Shown: positions 1 to 5,536 of the stretch, piece by piece
How positions within the stretch are numbered: the stretch's first letter is position 1
Layout: every line of letters begins with the position of its first letter
NCBI GenBank assembly: GCA_030688105.1
Contig: JAUYIV010000340.1
Span: 1-6,897 of the forward strand
Source of the DNA: Actinomycetota bacterium
Lineage (GTDB): Bacteria; Actinomycetota; Acidimicrobiia; Spongiisociales; UBA11373
Reading direction: 5' to 3'
DNA: 6,897 nt
The notes under the pieces: model-generated
Databases searched by the model: none
What the model was told of the DNA's origin: nothing
Seen by the model: the letters and a program-made list of their open reading frames with translations, nothing else
Translations under genes and position numbers: made by a program

Positions 1-306
1 GAAGAAGCAGACGACCTTGCCGTCCTTGGCATAAGCGGGCATGCCGTACCAGGTCTTCGGCGAGAGGTCTGGGGCGGCGGCCGTCACGATCTCGTGGATC
101 CGCTTGGCCATGACGCGGTCCGCCTTCGGCATCTCTGCGATCTTCTCGAGTAGGGCCTTCTCCCCCTCGGCCTTGCCGGCCCCGCGCGCCTCCCTGGCGC
201 GTTCTTTCATAGTCTCCCTCATCGCCGCCTTCCCCGCGGCGGTGAGTCCCGAGGACTTCTTGCTGCTGGACTTGGTGGACTTCGTCGTGTCCTTCTTCGC
301 GGGCAC
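1..306 (-). CDS. DUF1801 / YdhG-like small protein, 3' end off window
   Basis: Only the first 102 codons are in the window; the gene continues past the left edge. A GTG start at 306-304 is preceded by a strong GGGAGGG ribosome site (311-317), which decides the start. The first 20 or so residues are Lys/Ser/Thr-rich and probably disordered. From about residue 21 an Ala/Glu/Lys helical stretch leads to MPKADRVMAKRIHEIV (residues 59-74) and then LSPKTWYGMPAYAKDGKVV (81-99), the typical core of YdhG/DUF1801 proteins in actinobacteria. Members of this family are small cytosolic proteins; Bacillus FraH/YdhG has been discussed as frataxin-like, but the function of this subgroup is not settled. It is transcribed divergently from the RibD-C-like gene, with about 108 bases between them. 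The family call is from remembered motif similarity; I cannot assign a reaction. Confidence 0.8.
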   Translation of the reverse strand, partial: MPAKKDTTKSTKSSSKKSSGLTAAGKAAMRETMKERAREARGAGKAEGEKALLEKIAEMPKADRVMAKRIHEIVTAAAPDLSPKTWYGMPAYAKDGKVVCFF

Positions 307-414
307 CGTTCCCTCCCGTGGCTCTCGACGTCCCTGGCACACCGGACGCTACCGACATCACGAAGCTTGCCCTCTAGAGCGAAGTCACCAGCGCTGATCC
401 CTACTCTCGGGCGC

Positions 415-990
415 ATGGGACGCACGGTCTATTGGATGAATGTATCGCTCGACTTGTTCATCGAGGGATCGCCGGGCGAGGCTGGGAGCGGCGAATGGAT
501 GCGGATCGGCGAGGAACTGCACCGCGAGTTCAACCGGCGTGCCCGGGGCCTCGCCGCGATGGCCCAGGGGCGGGTGGTCTACGAGATCATGGAGAACGCC
601 TGGCCCGACATCGCCCTCGATGAGTCGATGCCCGACTACATGCAGGAGTACGGGAGGATCTGGCTCGAGACTCCAAAGGTCCTGGTCGCACGGACCCGCA
701 CCGAGGCCGACCACAACACCAGGGTGATCGGCGGATCCGACGCCATCGATCAGCTCGCCGCCCTGCGTGCAGATACCGACGGCGACATCAGCGTCGGCGG
801 CGCCACCATCGCCACCCAGTTGCTCGCCGCAGGCCTGCTGGACGAGCTCCTCCTGTTCACCCACCCCGTGGTACTCGGCTCGGGTCGTCCGTTGTTCGAT
901 GACATGGAGCGACCCCTCGAGCTCGACCTCCTGGAGACGGCCGAGTTCGAAGGCGGTGTCACGATGCGCCGGTACGCGGTCACCAGGTAG
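415..990 (+). CDS. RibD C-terminal / dihydrofolate-reductase-like family protein
   Basis: A protein of 191 residues, the usual length for the stand-alone DHFR/RibD-C fold found in many actinobacteria. The first beta strand and loop are RTVYWMNVSLDLFIEG (residues 3-18). The C-terminal half has the nucleotide-binding ISVGGATIATQLLAAGLLDE (125-144), followed by HPVVLGSGRPLF (150-161), the hallmark of the family. Such proteins are probably NAD(P)H-dependent cytosolic reductases; substrates are mostly unknown and the gene should not be called folA or ribD. An upstream TTG at 367 would add 16 residues. I chose ATG 415 because the fold begins right there. No Shine-Dalgarno sequence precedes it, but a TACTCT hexamer (402-407) ends 7 bases upstream, so a leaderless transcript is possible. 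It is convergent with the large SdrD_B-repeat gene. Confidence 0.85.
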   Translation: MGRTVYWMNVSLDLFIEGSPGEAGSGEWMRIGEELHREFNRRARGLAAMAQGRVVYEIMENAWPDIALDESMPDYMQEYGRIWLETPKVLVARTRTEADHNTRVIGGSDAIDQLAALRADTDGDISVGGATIATQLLAAGLLDELLLFTHPVVLGSGRPLFDDMERPLELDLLETAEFEGGVTMRRYAVTR

Positions 991-994
991 TCGA

Positions 995-1036
995 CCGAGG
1001 CTCACGACGGCCGCCGCCCTCGAGTTGTCGCCTCGG
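995..1036. terminator. Possible bidirectional terminator between convergent genes
   Basis: CCGAGGC at 995-1001 and its exact reverse complement GCCTCGG at 1030-1036 lie in the 56-base gap between the stops of the two convergent genes. CGAC and GTCG just inside can extend the stem, and the interior is GC-rich. There is no T-run on either side, so intrinsic termination is only an inference from position and symmetry. Confidence 0.35.
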
Positions 1037-1046
1037 CCTGTGCCGA

Positions 1047-3116
1047 TCAAGGTCCTGGGAGCAGGCCGGCATCCCACCGCTTGTCACTTTCCCCGGGGTC
1101 GAGGGTGGTCGGCGCCATTACACCGTCTTCGTCGACATCGGAGTCTGTGGCGTCGTCAGGACCTTGATCCCGGAGCGTCGCCACGAAGCCCTCAGGGATG
1201 TCGATCTCGATGTGATAGACGCCAGGCATGAGGTTCGAGAAGAGATACTCGCCATCGGCATCTGTGACCGTCGAGCGCACCTGGGTGCCGCCACTATTGA
1301 ACAGCCTCACGGTGACGCCGGCGATGCCCGGCTCCCCAGGATCCTGGATACCGTCGCCGTCGAGGTCCTCCCAGACCAGGTCCCCGATCGATGCGGGCCG
1401 CGTCAGGCCGGCATCCCACCGCAGGTCGTTCTCGTTCGAGTCGAGCGTGGTCTGCGCCATGACCCCTCCGGAGTCGATGTCTGAGTCCTTGGCGTCGTCG
1501 GAGCCCTGGTCCCGCGGTGACGCCACGAAGCCTCCGAGGATGTCGATCTCGACCTGGTAAGCACCGGGTGTCAGGTTCGAGAAGACATACGAGCCGTCGT
1601 CGCTGGTGACGGTGGAGCCCACCTCGGTGGCGGCGCCATCGAACAGACGCACGGTGACACCACCGACGCCCCCCTCTCCGGCGTCCTGGACACCATCGGC
1701 GTCGAGGTCCTCCCACACCCGGTCACCGATCGACGCACGCCGGTACAGGCCGGCATCCCACCGGGGGTCGTGCTCGCGCGGGTCGAGGGTTGTCTGCGCC
1801 ATGACGCCACCGGAGTCGATGTCGGAGTCCTTGGAGTCGTCGGAACCCTGATTTCGCGGCGATGCAAGGAACCCGGCGGGGATGTCGACCTCGACGTGAT
1901 ACTCGCCGTACCACAGGTTTCGGAATTCATACCTGCCGTCGTCGTTCGTGAGGGTGGAGCCGATCTCCCGGCCGGCGTCGTCGAACAGATGCACGGTGAC
2001 GCCACCGATGCCCGGCTCACCCTGGTCCTGGATCCCGTCGGCGTCGACGTCCTCCCAGACCCGGTCCCCGATCGCCGGGACCCAGGTCGGGTCGTTCCTG
2101 CCGATGACGGCGACATGGATGTGGTCCTGATGGACCACATTGGCGAACGAGCGCCCCGGCCCTCCATCGATGTCCCACGGGCTTCCGACCTGGACCACCC
2201 TGGGGTCCTCCCACAGCCGCTGCACGAGGACTCTCGTAGCGGAGCCCCCGTCCCGGTCATCGATCACGTGCCGGTCGCCCACCCGGAAGATGTCTATGGC
2301 CCGCCCCCCCGTGTGATGGCTGACCCGGTTGGTCTCGAAGACGTGATAGGGGTGACCGGTGGCCATCACCGTCACTCCGTAGGGGGTGATGTCGGCCAGA
2401 TCCGACATCAGCTCGAGCAGGACGGGCGAGACCTCACCTCCGAGGATGTCGAGGCGAGCCGAGTCGGGCATCTCGATCCGGGGATCGGCGGCGACGGCAT
2501 GAGCAAGCTCGAGATCCTCGACGCTGCCGAAGGCGCCGCCGGCGGATGCGAGCGCATCGAACTCCCAGCCCGCCTCGCCCATGATCAGGCGAATGTCCAG
2601 GGTTCGAACGACGGAGAACTCCGGTTCGGAGCCGGAGCCCACCGTCTGGCGCGTGACCACCATGACCGAGGTCCGTTCGTTCGTCAGCCCGCCCAGTTGG
2701 GGGTAGACGACCTGACCCCGGGACCACCGTCCACGGTGGGTGAGGGGTTCGCCGGCCTCCGCCAGGAGATCGACACCCGCGGCGCCGGCGATGCTCGAGA
2801 ACCGCGCGGTCGGGTCGTCGGATTGCTCGTAGGTCGTGAGCGCATACGCGATGTCGGCGGCGAGCTGCTTCGCCTCGCGCTCGACTTCACCCTCGGAAAC
2901 GACGTACCGGGCCTCGCGCGGCGGAGCCGCGACGGTCGTCGCCGGCGCCGTCGTGGCCGGGGCGATGGTGATCGTGGTGGAAGCGGGTGCACTCGTGGAA
3001 GGCACCGTTTGTGCGTCGACCCCGCCGTCGGGCGACGGCGAGGAACCCGAGACCACCGAGATGATGGTTGCCAGGCCGGCAACCCCGATTGCTGCAATGC
3101 CTAACTGTCGACGCAC
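1047..3116 (-). CDS. Secreted M15-peptidase-like protein with three SdrD_B repeats
   Basis: A protein of 689 residues with a GTG start at 3116-3114, preceded by AGGGAG (3122-3127) at 5-base spacing. Residues 1-24 are MRR followed by a hydrophobic segment, a signal peptide or uncleaved anchor with no lipobox Cys. Residues 27-67 are a Ser/Thr/Ala/Pro-rich linker. Residues 70-195 look like an NTF2-like alpha/beta domain (weak call). Residues about 200-340 carry M15 (VanY/Ply500-like) signatures: S-x-H-x-x-G-x-A-x-D at 266-275 (zinc ligands H268 and D275) and DHIH at 331-334 (D331 catalytic, H334 third ligand). Peptidoglycan peptide cleavage is therefore plausible but unproven. Three repeats of exactly 114 residues follow (IGD at 349, 463 and 577). 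Each has an EF-hand-like loop, for example D356, D358, D360, D364 and E367, and ends in RWDAGL. There is no LPXTG or C-terminal membrane segment, so release or retention by the N-terminal segment is inferred. SdrD_B domains are calcium-stabilised stalk modules in surface proteins. Confidence 0.85.
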   Translation of the reverse strand: MRRQLGIAAIGVAGLATIISVVSGSSPSPDGGVDAQTVPSTSAPASTTITIAPATTAPATTVAAPPREARYVVSEGEVEREAKQLAADIAYALTTYEQSDDPTARFSSIAGAAGVDLLAEAGEPLTHRGRWSRGQVVYPQLGGLTNERTSVMVVTRQTVGSGSEPEFSVVRTLDIRLIMGEAGWEFDALASAGGAFGSVEDLELAHAVAADPRIEMPDSARLDILGGEVSPVLLELMSDLADITPYGVTVMATGHPYHVFETNRVSHHTGGRAIDIFRVGDRHVIDDRDGGSATRVLVQRLWEDPRVVQVGSPWDIDGGPGRSFANVVHQDHIHVAVIGRNDPTWVPAIGDRVWEDVDADGIQDQGEPGIGGVTVHLFDDAGREIGSTLTNDDGRYEFRNLWYGEYHVEVDIPAGFLASPRNQGSDDSKDSDIDSGGVMAQTTLDPREHDPRWDAGLYRRASIGDRVWEDLDADGVQDAGEGGVGGVTVRLFDGAATEVGSTVTSDDGSYVFSNLTPGAYQVEIDILGGFVASPRDQGSDDAKDSDIDSGGVMAQTTLDSNENDLRWDAGLTRPASIGDLVWEDLDGDGIQDPGEPGIAGVTVRLFNSGGTQVRSTVTDADGEYLFSNLMPGVYHIEIDIPEGFVATLRDQGPDDATDSDVDEDGVMAPTTLDPGESDKRWDAGLLPGP
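1062..2078 (-). repeat. Three tandem SdrD_B-encoding repeats, 342-bp period
   Basis: Three coding units run from about 2078 to 1746, 1736 to 1404 and 1394 to 1062. Equivalent IGD codons are spaced exactly 114 codons apart twice. Shared landmarks are IGDxVWEDxDxDGxQDxGE, GGVT or AGVTV, a central Tyr/Phe strand, QGxDDxxDSDxD, GVMAxTTLD and RWDAGL. Units 1 and 2 are more alike: both have DSDIDSGGVMAQTTLD, where unit 3 has DSDVDEDGVMAPTTLD. This suggests a later duplication or gene conversion between the first two. Confidence 0.85.
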
Positions 3117-3146
3117 CGAATCTCCCTAAGTGACAGTGCATCCTCT

Positions 3147-3161
3147 CGCACCACTGGTGCG
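3147..3161. promoter_or_regulatory. Perfect 15-bp dyad upstream of the SdrD_B-repeat gene
   Basis: CGCACCA-C-TGGTGCG is a perfect 7+1+7 palindrome located 31-45 bases upstream of the GTG start at 3116. Position and symmetry fit a repressor or activator operator, or a hairpin in the mRNA leader. I could not identify convincing -10 and -35 boxes here, and no regulator with this site is recognisable. Confidence 0.35.
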
Positions 3162-3247
3162 CATGTCGCCGAAGTATGCACCGAGCCAAGGGCTACCCAC
3201 TTCCGCAGCCGCGGGCCGCGCATCGAACACGGTCGGAGCCAACGATC

Positions 3248-3264
3248 GTCCGCCGCGGGCGGAC
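3248..3264. other. Perfect GC-rich hairpin
   Basis: GTCCGCC-GCG-GGCGGAC, a 7-bp perfect stem with a 3-base loop. It lies on the SdrD_B-gene side of the terminator-like hairpin at 3289-3308. It may be a back-up terminator for minus-strand transcription coming from the tRNA side. No T-run follows on either strand. Confidence 0.3.
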
Positions 3265-3288
3265 CACCAAGCACCCGAACAGCAAGTA

Positions 3289-3308
3289 GCCCGACCGTGT
3301 GGCCGGGC
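3289..3308 (-). terminator. Probable terminator downstream of the tRNA remnant
   Basis: Read on the minus strand this is GCCCGGCC-ACAC-GGTCGGGC, an 8-bp stem with one G-U pair and a 4-base loop, followed by TACTTGCTGTTC, which is only moderately T-rich. On the plus strand the wobble becomes an A-C mismatch, so the hairpin favours minus-strand RNA. It lies 27 bases after the tRNA 3' end, the usual place for a tRNA terminator. Confidence 0.5.
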
Positions 3309-3335
3309 CTCTTGGTTGGTCCGTTCGTTCTTTCG

Positions 3336-3382
3336 TAGCGGGGGCGGGATTTGAAACCGCGACCTTCGGGTTATGAGGCCGA
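3336..3382 (-). tRNA. tRNA-Met/Ile(CAU)-like 3' remnant, 5' half missing
   Basis: On the minus strand, from 3382 down: anticodon stem TCGGC, loop CTCATAA (anticodon CAT at 3375-3373), stem CCCGA, variable AGGTC, T-stem GCGGT, T-loop TTCAAAT, T-stem CCCGC, acceptor CCCCGCT, discriminator A. All element lengths are those of a normal tRNA. The anticodon stem has a C-C mismatch and the T-stem a T-C mismatch next to their loops, which suggests decay. Upstream (3383-3440) there is no D-arm and no AGCGGGG to pair with the acceptor, so this is not a complete gene. The 3' end encodes CGA rather than CCA after the discriminator. This is the part of a tRNA gene left at one end of an element that integrates into the tRNA, and it still has a terminator-like hairpin after it. 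Confidence 0.65.
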
Positions 3383-3990
3383 GTCCGGGGTGTCCACTGA
3401 ACTGGGGAAATGCATGAAGCCCCAGATAGAACGGCACTTTTCCCTCGCGTCATTTCGCGTTCTCCACCGTCCCATCGCACTCTCTTGTGCGATGGATGTG
3501 TGCGATGGAGCACAGTGGCGGGCGACGGATCTTGGTGCAACGTGGATGCTCCGAGAACTCCGGGGCGAGCACGCCAGAGTGTGAACGCATGATCTTCCGG
3601 TGTCGGTCAGGTGGATTCTGGTTGCCGCCGCGGCACGTCCAGCGTCGATGGCCAGCACGGTCAGACCATTTCGCTTTGGGTCCGACCAACCGCCGGCCGA
3701 GGGAGGTCTGATGATGTCAGGAAAATCGAGTTCGCAATGGATTGGGACCGATGGCCCAGGCAGCGCCGTGTCGATCCAAACGAGAGCGTCCTCAAGAAGC
3801 GTTCGACGCCAAGAGCATCGAAGACCTTTGCAACGGTCCGTCTTCGCGGTAGCCGTAACTGATCGGGAATCGCCTTGACGCGCCGCGTCTCTTCTGTTCG
3901 ATGATCGATCCCGTCATCCTTTCAGAGGCGGCCCGCCGCGGCGTCTACGCCAATTACTCAGGGCGGCGAGAAGGTCGGTCAACGGCGCGA
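3383..3990. other. Gene-poor stretch between tRNA remnant and transketolase operon
   Basis: I find no convincing protein gene in these roughly 600 bases. Contents I can name are copy A of the structured repeat (3435-3510) and a 7-bp inverted repeat TCAGACC/GGTCTGA (3661-3667 and 3705-3711). There is also an isolated strong AGGGAGG (3700-3706) ahead of ATGATG at 3711, opening a 55-codon frame to 3878. That frame is Ser/Arg-rich and resembles nothing I know. No terminator with a T-run is visible behind the transketolase operon; GGCGT-AG-ACGCC at about 3938-3949 is the only small hairpin. The stretch is best read as decayed or non-coding island DNA. Confidence 0.5.
3435..3510. repeat. Structured dispersed repeat, copy A
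   Basis: A 76-base unit that aligns along its whole length with 6157-6229 in the same orientation, with a few substitutions and three short indels. It contains an imperfect dyad CGCG(TCATTT)CGCG (3446-3459). It also contains a perfect 9-bp hairpin, CCATCGCAC (3472-3480) with GTGCGATGG (3487-3495) around the loop TCTCTT. A second GTGCGATGG (3500-3508) could pair with the same left arm, giving two mutually exclusive hairpins. No open frame is conserved between the copies across the indels, so it looks like a structured RNA/DNA element rather than a gene. I do not recognise the family. Confidence 0.7.
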
Positions 3991-4863
3991 TCAGCCGAGA
4001 AACCGCTCGAGCCGGGCGCGGATGCCGCGGGCGTCGAGTCCGTGCGCCGCGCGGTGCTCCCCGGGAGTCCCGTACCTGCGGAGCTCGGGATTCTCGATGC
4101 CGATCGCGAGCACGCGGTGCCGACGGTCGGCGAGCGCCGCGCCGACCTCGGCCGCCGAGGTGCCGGCGAGGTACGGCTCGACGAGTGCCACCTCGTCGCG
4201 GCCCGCCAGCGCGGTGCGCAGCTCGATGCGCGGGAACGGACGAACCGTCGTCAGGTACGCGAGATCTACGTCCAGGTCGGCGGTCGCCGAGAGGGTCGGT
4301 GCCAGAGTAGGCCCGACCGCGAGGACGAGCGGCCCGGGTCGCGACGCGCGCCGCAGCACGACTAGCCCGTCGTCCGGCACCGGTGCGGGATTCTCCTCCA
4401 GCGACGTCCTGATGTATACGCGGTCGTTGCCGCGCAGGGCCCGCGCGAATGATCGCTCGAGCTCGTCCGGGTGGCCCGGGACCTCGATCCGCCAGCCGGG
4501 GAGCGTCGCCAGCAGCGCGACGTCCTCGGGCGCATGGTGTGTCCGCCCCGACCGCGAGTCGTCGTACGACGCGCCGTTCGAGACCAGCACCGCGCCGAGG
4601 TCGTTGTGGCTGAGGTCGAGCTTGATCTGCTCCCACGGCCGCTCGATGAGGAAGGTCGCGTACGAGTGCGCGACGGGCCGGTAGCCCTCGAGCGCGAGAC
4701 CGGCGGCGACCCCGATCATCAGCTGCTCTCGGATCCCGACGTCGTAGAGACGCGGGTGCTCCGGTATCGCGCCCGCGCCGATGGCGGCGAGCACGATCGC
4801 CACTCGCTCGTCGTCCTCGAGCGCGGCGCCCGCAAGCGCGTAGAACCGCTCGCGCATCGTCAT
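3991..4863 (-). CDS. Split transketolase, C-terminal (pyrimidine-binding) subunit
   Basis: A protein of 290 residues, slightly shorter than usual for this half (about 310). The pyrimidine-binding domain spans residues 1 to about 155 and includes YDVGIREQLMIGVAAGLALEG (40-60). E46 matches the catalytic Glu that activates thiamine diphosphate. GRTHHAPEDVALL (106-118) matches the substrate-side loop. The transketolase C-terminal domain covers about 170-290. Paired with the upstream gene it should form a two-subunit thiamine-diphosphate enzyme moving two-carbon ketol units between sugar phosphates in the cytosol. The ATG at 4863 overlaps the upstream TGA (ATGA, 4863-4860), the signature of translational coupling, with GGAG shortly upstream. 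An in-frame start at 4887 would add eight residues but lies inside the upstream gene and lacks homology. The exact substrate is uncertain; a specialised transketolase-like or DXS-like reaction cannot be excluded. Confidence 0.85.
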   Translation of the reverse strand: MTMRERFYALAGAALEDDERVAIVLAAIGAGAIPEHPRLYDVGIREQLMIGVAAGLALEGYRPVAHSYATFLIERPWEQIKLDLSHNDLGAVLVSNGASYDDSRSGRTHHAPEDVALLATLPGWRIEVPGHPDELERSFARALRGNDRVYIRTSLEENPAPVPDDGLVVLRRASRPGPLVLAVGPTLAPTLSATADLDVDLAYLTTVRPFPRIELRTALAGRDEVALVEPYLAGTSAAEVGAALADRRHRVLAIGIENPELRRYGTPGEHRAAHGLDARGIRARLERFLG

Positions 4864-5498
4864 CGGCGAATCTCCGCCACGACACAAGCGGGCGCGTCGG
4901 GATGCTCGTCGTTCAGCGCGGTCGCGAGCGCCTCGTGGTCGCGGCCGTCCACTCGGTTAGCCCACCAGCCTTCGAGCGCGAAGCGCTGCTCGATCCCGCC
5001 GGGCCACCCATAGGTCGCGCTTGCGTTGTCGACCACGACCGCCGTCAGTCTCGCCAATCTGATGCGGCCGGCGTATTGGACAGCCTCCCAATTCGACCCC
5101 TCGTCAAGCTCGCCGTCGCCCACGAGCACGAACGTGCGGCGTCCGGACAGTGCGACGCCGACCGCGATGGGCAATCCGTGGCCGAGCGACCCGCTCGAGA
5201 TCGTCGCCGCAGGCAGAACGACGCGGTCGGGGTGGTAGCCGAGCGGCGACTCGAACGAGCCGAAGCTGTCGAGGTCGTCGACCGGAATCAGTCCCTTCGC
5301 CGCGAGGACGGCATAGTACGCGTTCGGGCCGTGGCCCTTCGAGAGCAGGAATCTGTCGCTGTCGCAAAGGACGCGGTCGTACAGCACCCAGAGCACGTCA
5401 AGCGTCGAGAAGGCGGCGGGACTGTGCTTCTCGTCGCCGGTCATGCGCCCGAGCAGAGCGGGCAGATCGTCGTAGCCGAGTTGCGAGGCGGCCGTCAT
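4860..5498 (-). CDS. Split transketolase, N-terminal (ThDP-binding) subunit, short form
   Basis: A protein of 212 residues, short for the N-terminal half of split transketolases (about 270-280). The core motifs are present: KGHGPNAYYAVLAAKG (54-69), YHPD with H89, GSLGHGLPIAVG (103-114), and the thiamine-diphosphate site GDGELDEGSNWE (127-138). D128, E133 and N158 occupy the metal, relay and metal-ligand positions; the 30-residue D-to-N spacing equals that of classical transketolase. The protein lacks the C-terminal KGKG-type segment of canonical N-halves, ending instead with CVVAEIRR. The N-terminal GHPG motif is replaced by DEKHSP (22-27). It is probably a divergent subfamily, not a truncation, since the stop couples neatly to the next gene. 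ATG 5498 is 7 bases after a -10-like TAGGAT, so the mRNA is probably leaderless. Expression is likely controlled by the divergent SoxR. Confidence 0.85.
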   Translation of the reverse strand: MTAASQLGYDDLPALLGRMTGDEKHSPAAFSTLDVLWVLYDRVLCDSDRFLLSKGHGPNAYYAVLAAKGLIPVDDLDSFGSFESPLGYHPDRVVLPAATISSGSLGHGLPIAVGVALSGRRTFVLVGDGELDEGSNWEAVQYAGRIRLARLTAVVVDNASATYGWPGGIEQRFALEGWWANRVDGRDHEALATALNDEHPDAPACVVAEIRR

Positions 5499-5505
5499 TG
5501 CGCAA

Positions 5506-5536
5506 ATCCTAGAACCTCAACTAATGTTTAAGTCAA
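5506..5536 (-). promoter_or_regulatory. SoxR/MerR-type promoter of the transketolase operon, 19-bp spacer
   Basis: On the minus strand TTGACT (5536-5531) and TAGGAT (5511-5506) are separated by exactly 19 bases, the over-long spacing characteristic of promoters that MerR-family activators untwist. The ATG of the N-terminal transketolase gene follows 7 bases after the -10 box, so transcription would start at or next to the A of the ATG. The apparent AGGA ribosome site lies inside the -10 box and would not be transcribed. Confidence 0.65.
5515..5532. promoter_or_regulatory. SoxR-box-like operator
   Basis: CCTCAAC-TAAT-GTTTAAG is an 18-bp imperfect dyad with 5 of 7 arm positions symmetric. It closely resembles the SoxR box known from the E. 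coli soxS promoter (CCTCAAG-TTAA-CTTGAGG): the left arm matches 6 of 7, while the right arm is weaker. It lies in the spacer between the -35 and -10 boxes facing the transketolase genes, and 5 bases before the soxR start, so autoregulation is possible too. Confidence 0.65.

Noticed and set aside
385..1077. Minus-strand open frame of 230 codons
   Set aside because: It is antisense to the RibD-C-like gene, whose own frame has the conserved VGGATIATQLL and LGSGRPLF motifs.
1770..3104. Long plus-strand open frame of 444 codons
   Set aside because: It is fully antisense to the SdrD_B/M15 gene, which has a ribosome site, signal segment and clear domains. The antisense protein shows no motif and the frame is open because of high GC3 on the other strand.
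3384..3404. TGTCCACTGAACTGGGG-like sequence resembling an insertion-sequence end next to the tRNA remnant
   Set aside because: No partner inverted repeat or matching transposase could be found in the window, so the likeness is from memory only.
3336..3440. A complete tRNA-Met gene
   Set aside because: There is no D-arm and no 5' acceptor strand to pair with CCCCGCT anywhere at the required distance, so only the 3' part is present.
3661..3711. TCAGACC/GGTCTGA inverted repeat as insertion-sequence ends
   Set aside because: Only 7 bp, enclosing 37 bases with no gene; such short symmetry is expected by chance in this much DNA.
3711..3878. Small plus-strand frame after a strong AGGGAGG
   Set aside because: The ribosome site is good, but the 55-residue product is Ser/Arg-rich, competing frames are equally open, and no family is recognised; not enough to call a gene.
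3914..4885. Minus-strand open frame of 323 codons
   Set aside because: It covers the C-terminal transketolase gene in another frame; its product is Arg/Ala-rich without motifs, while the overlapping frame has the transketolase signatures.
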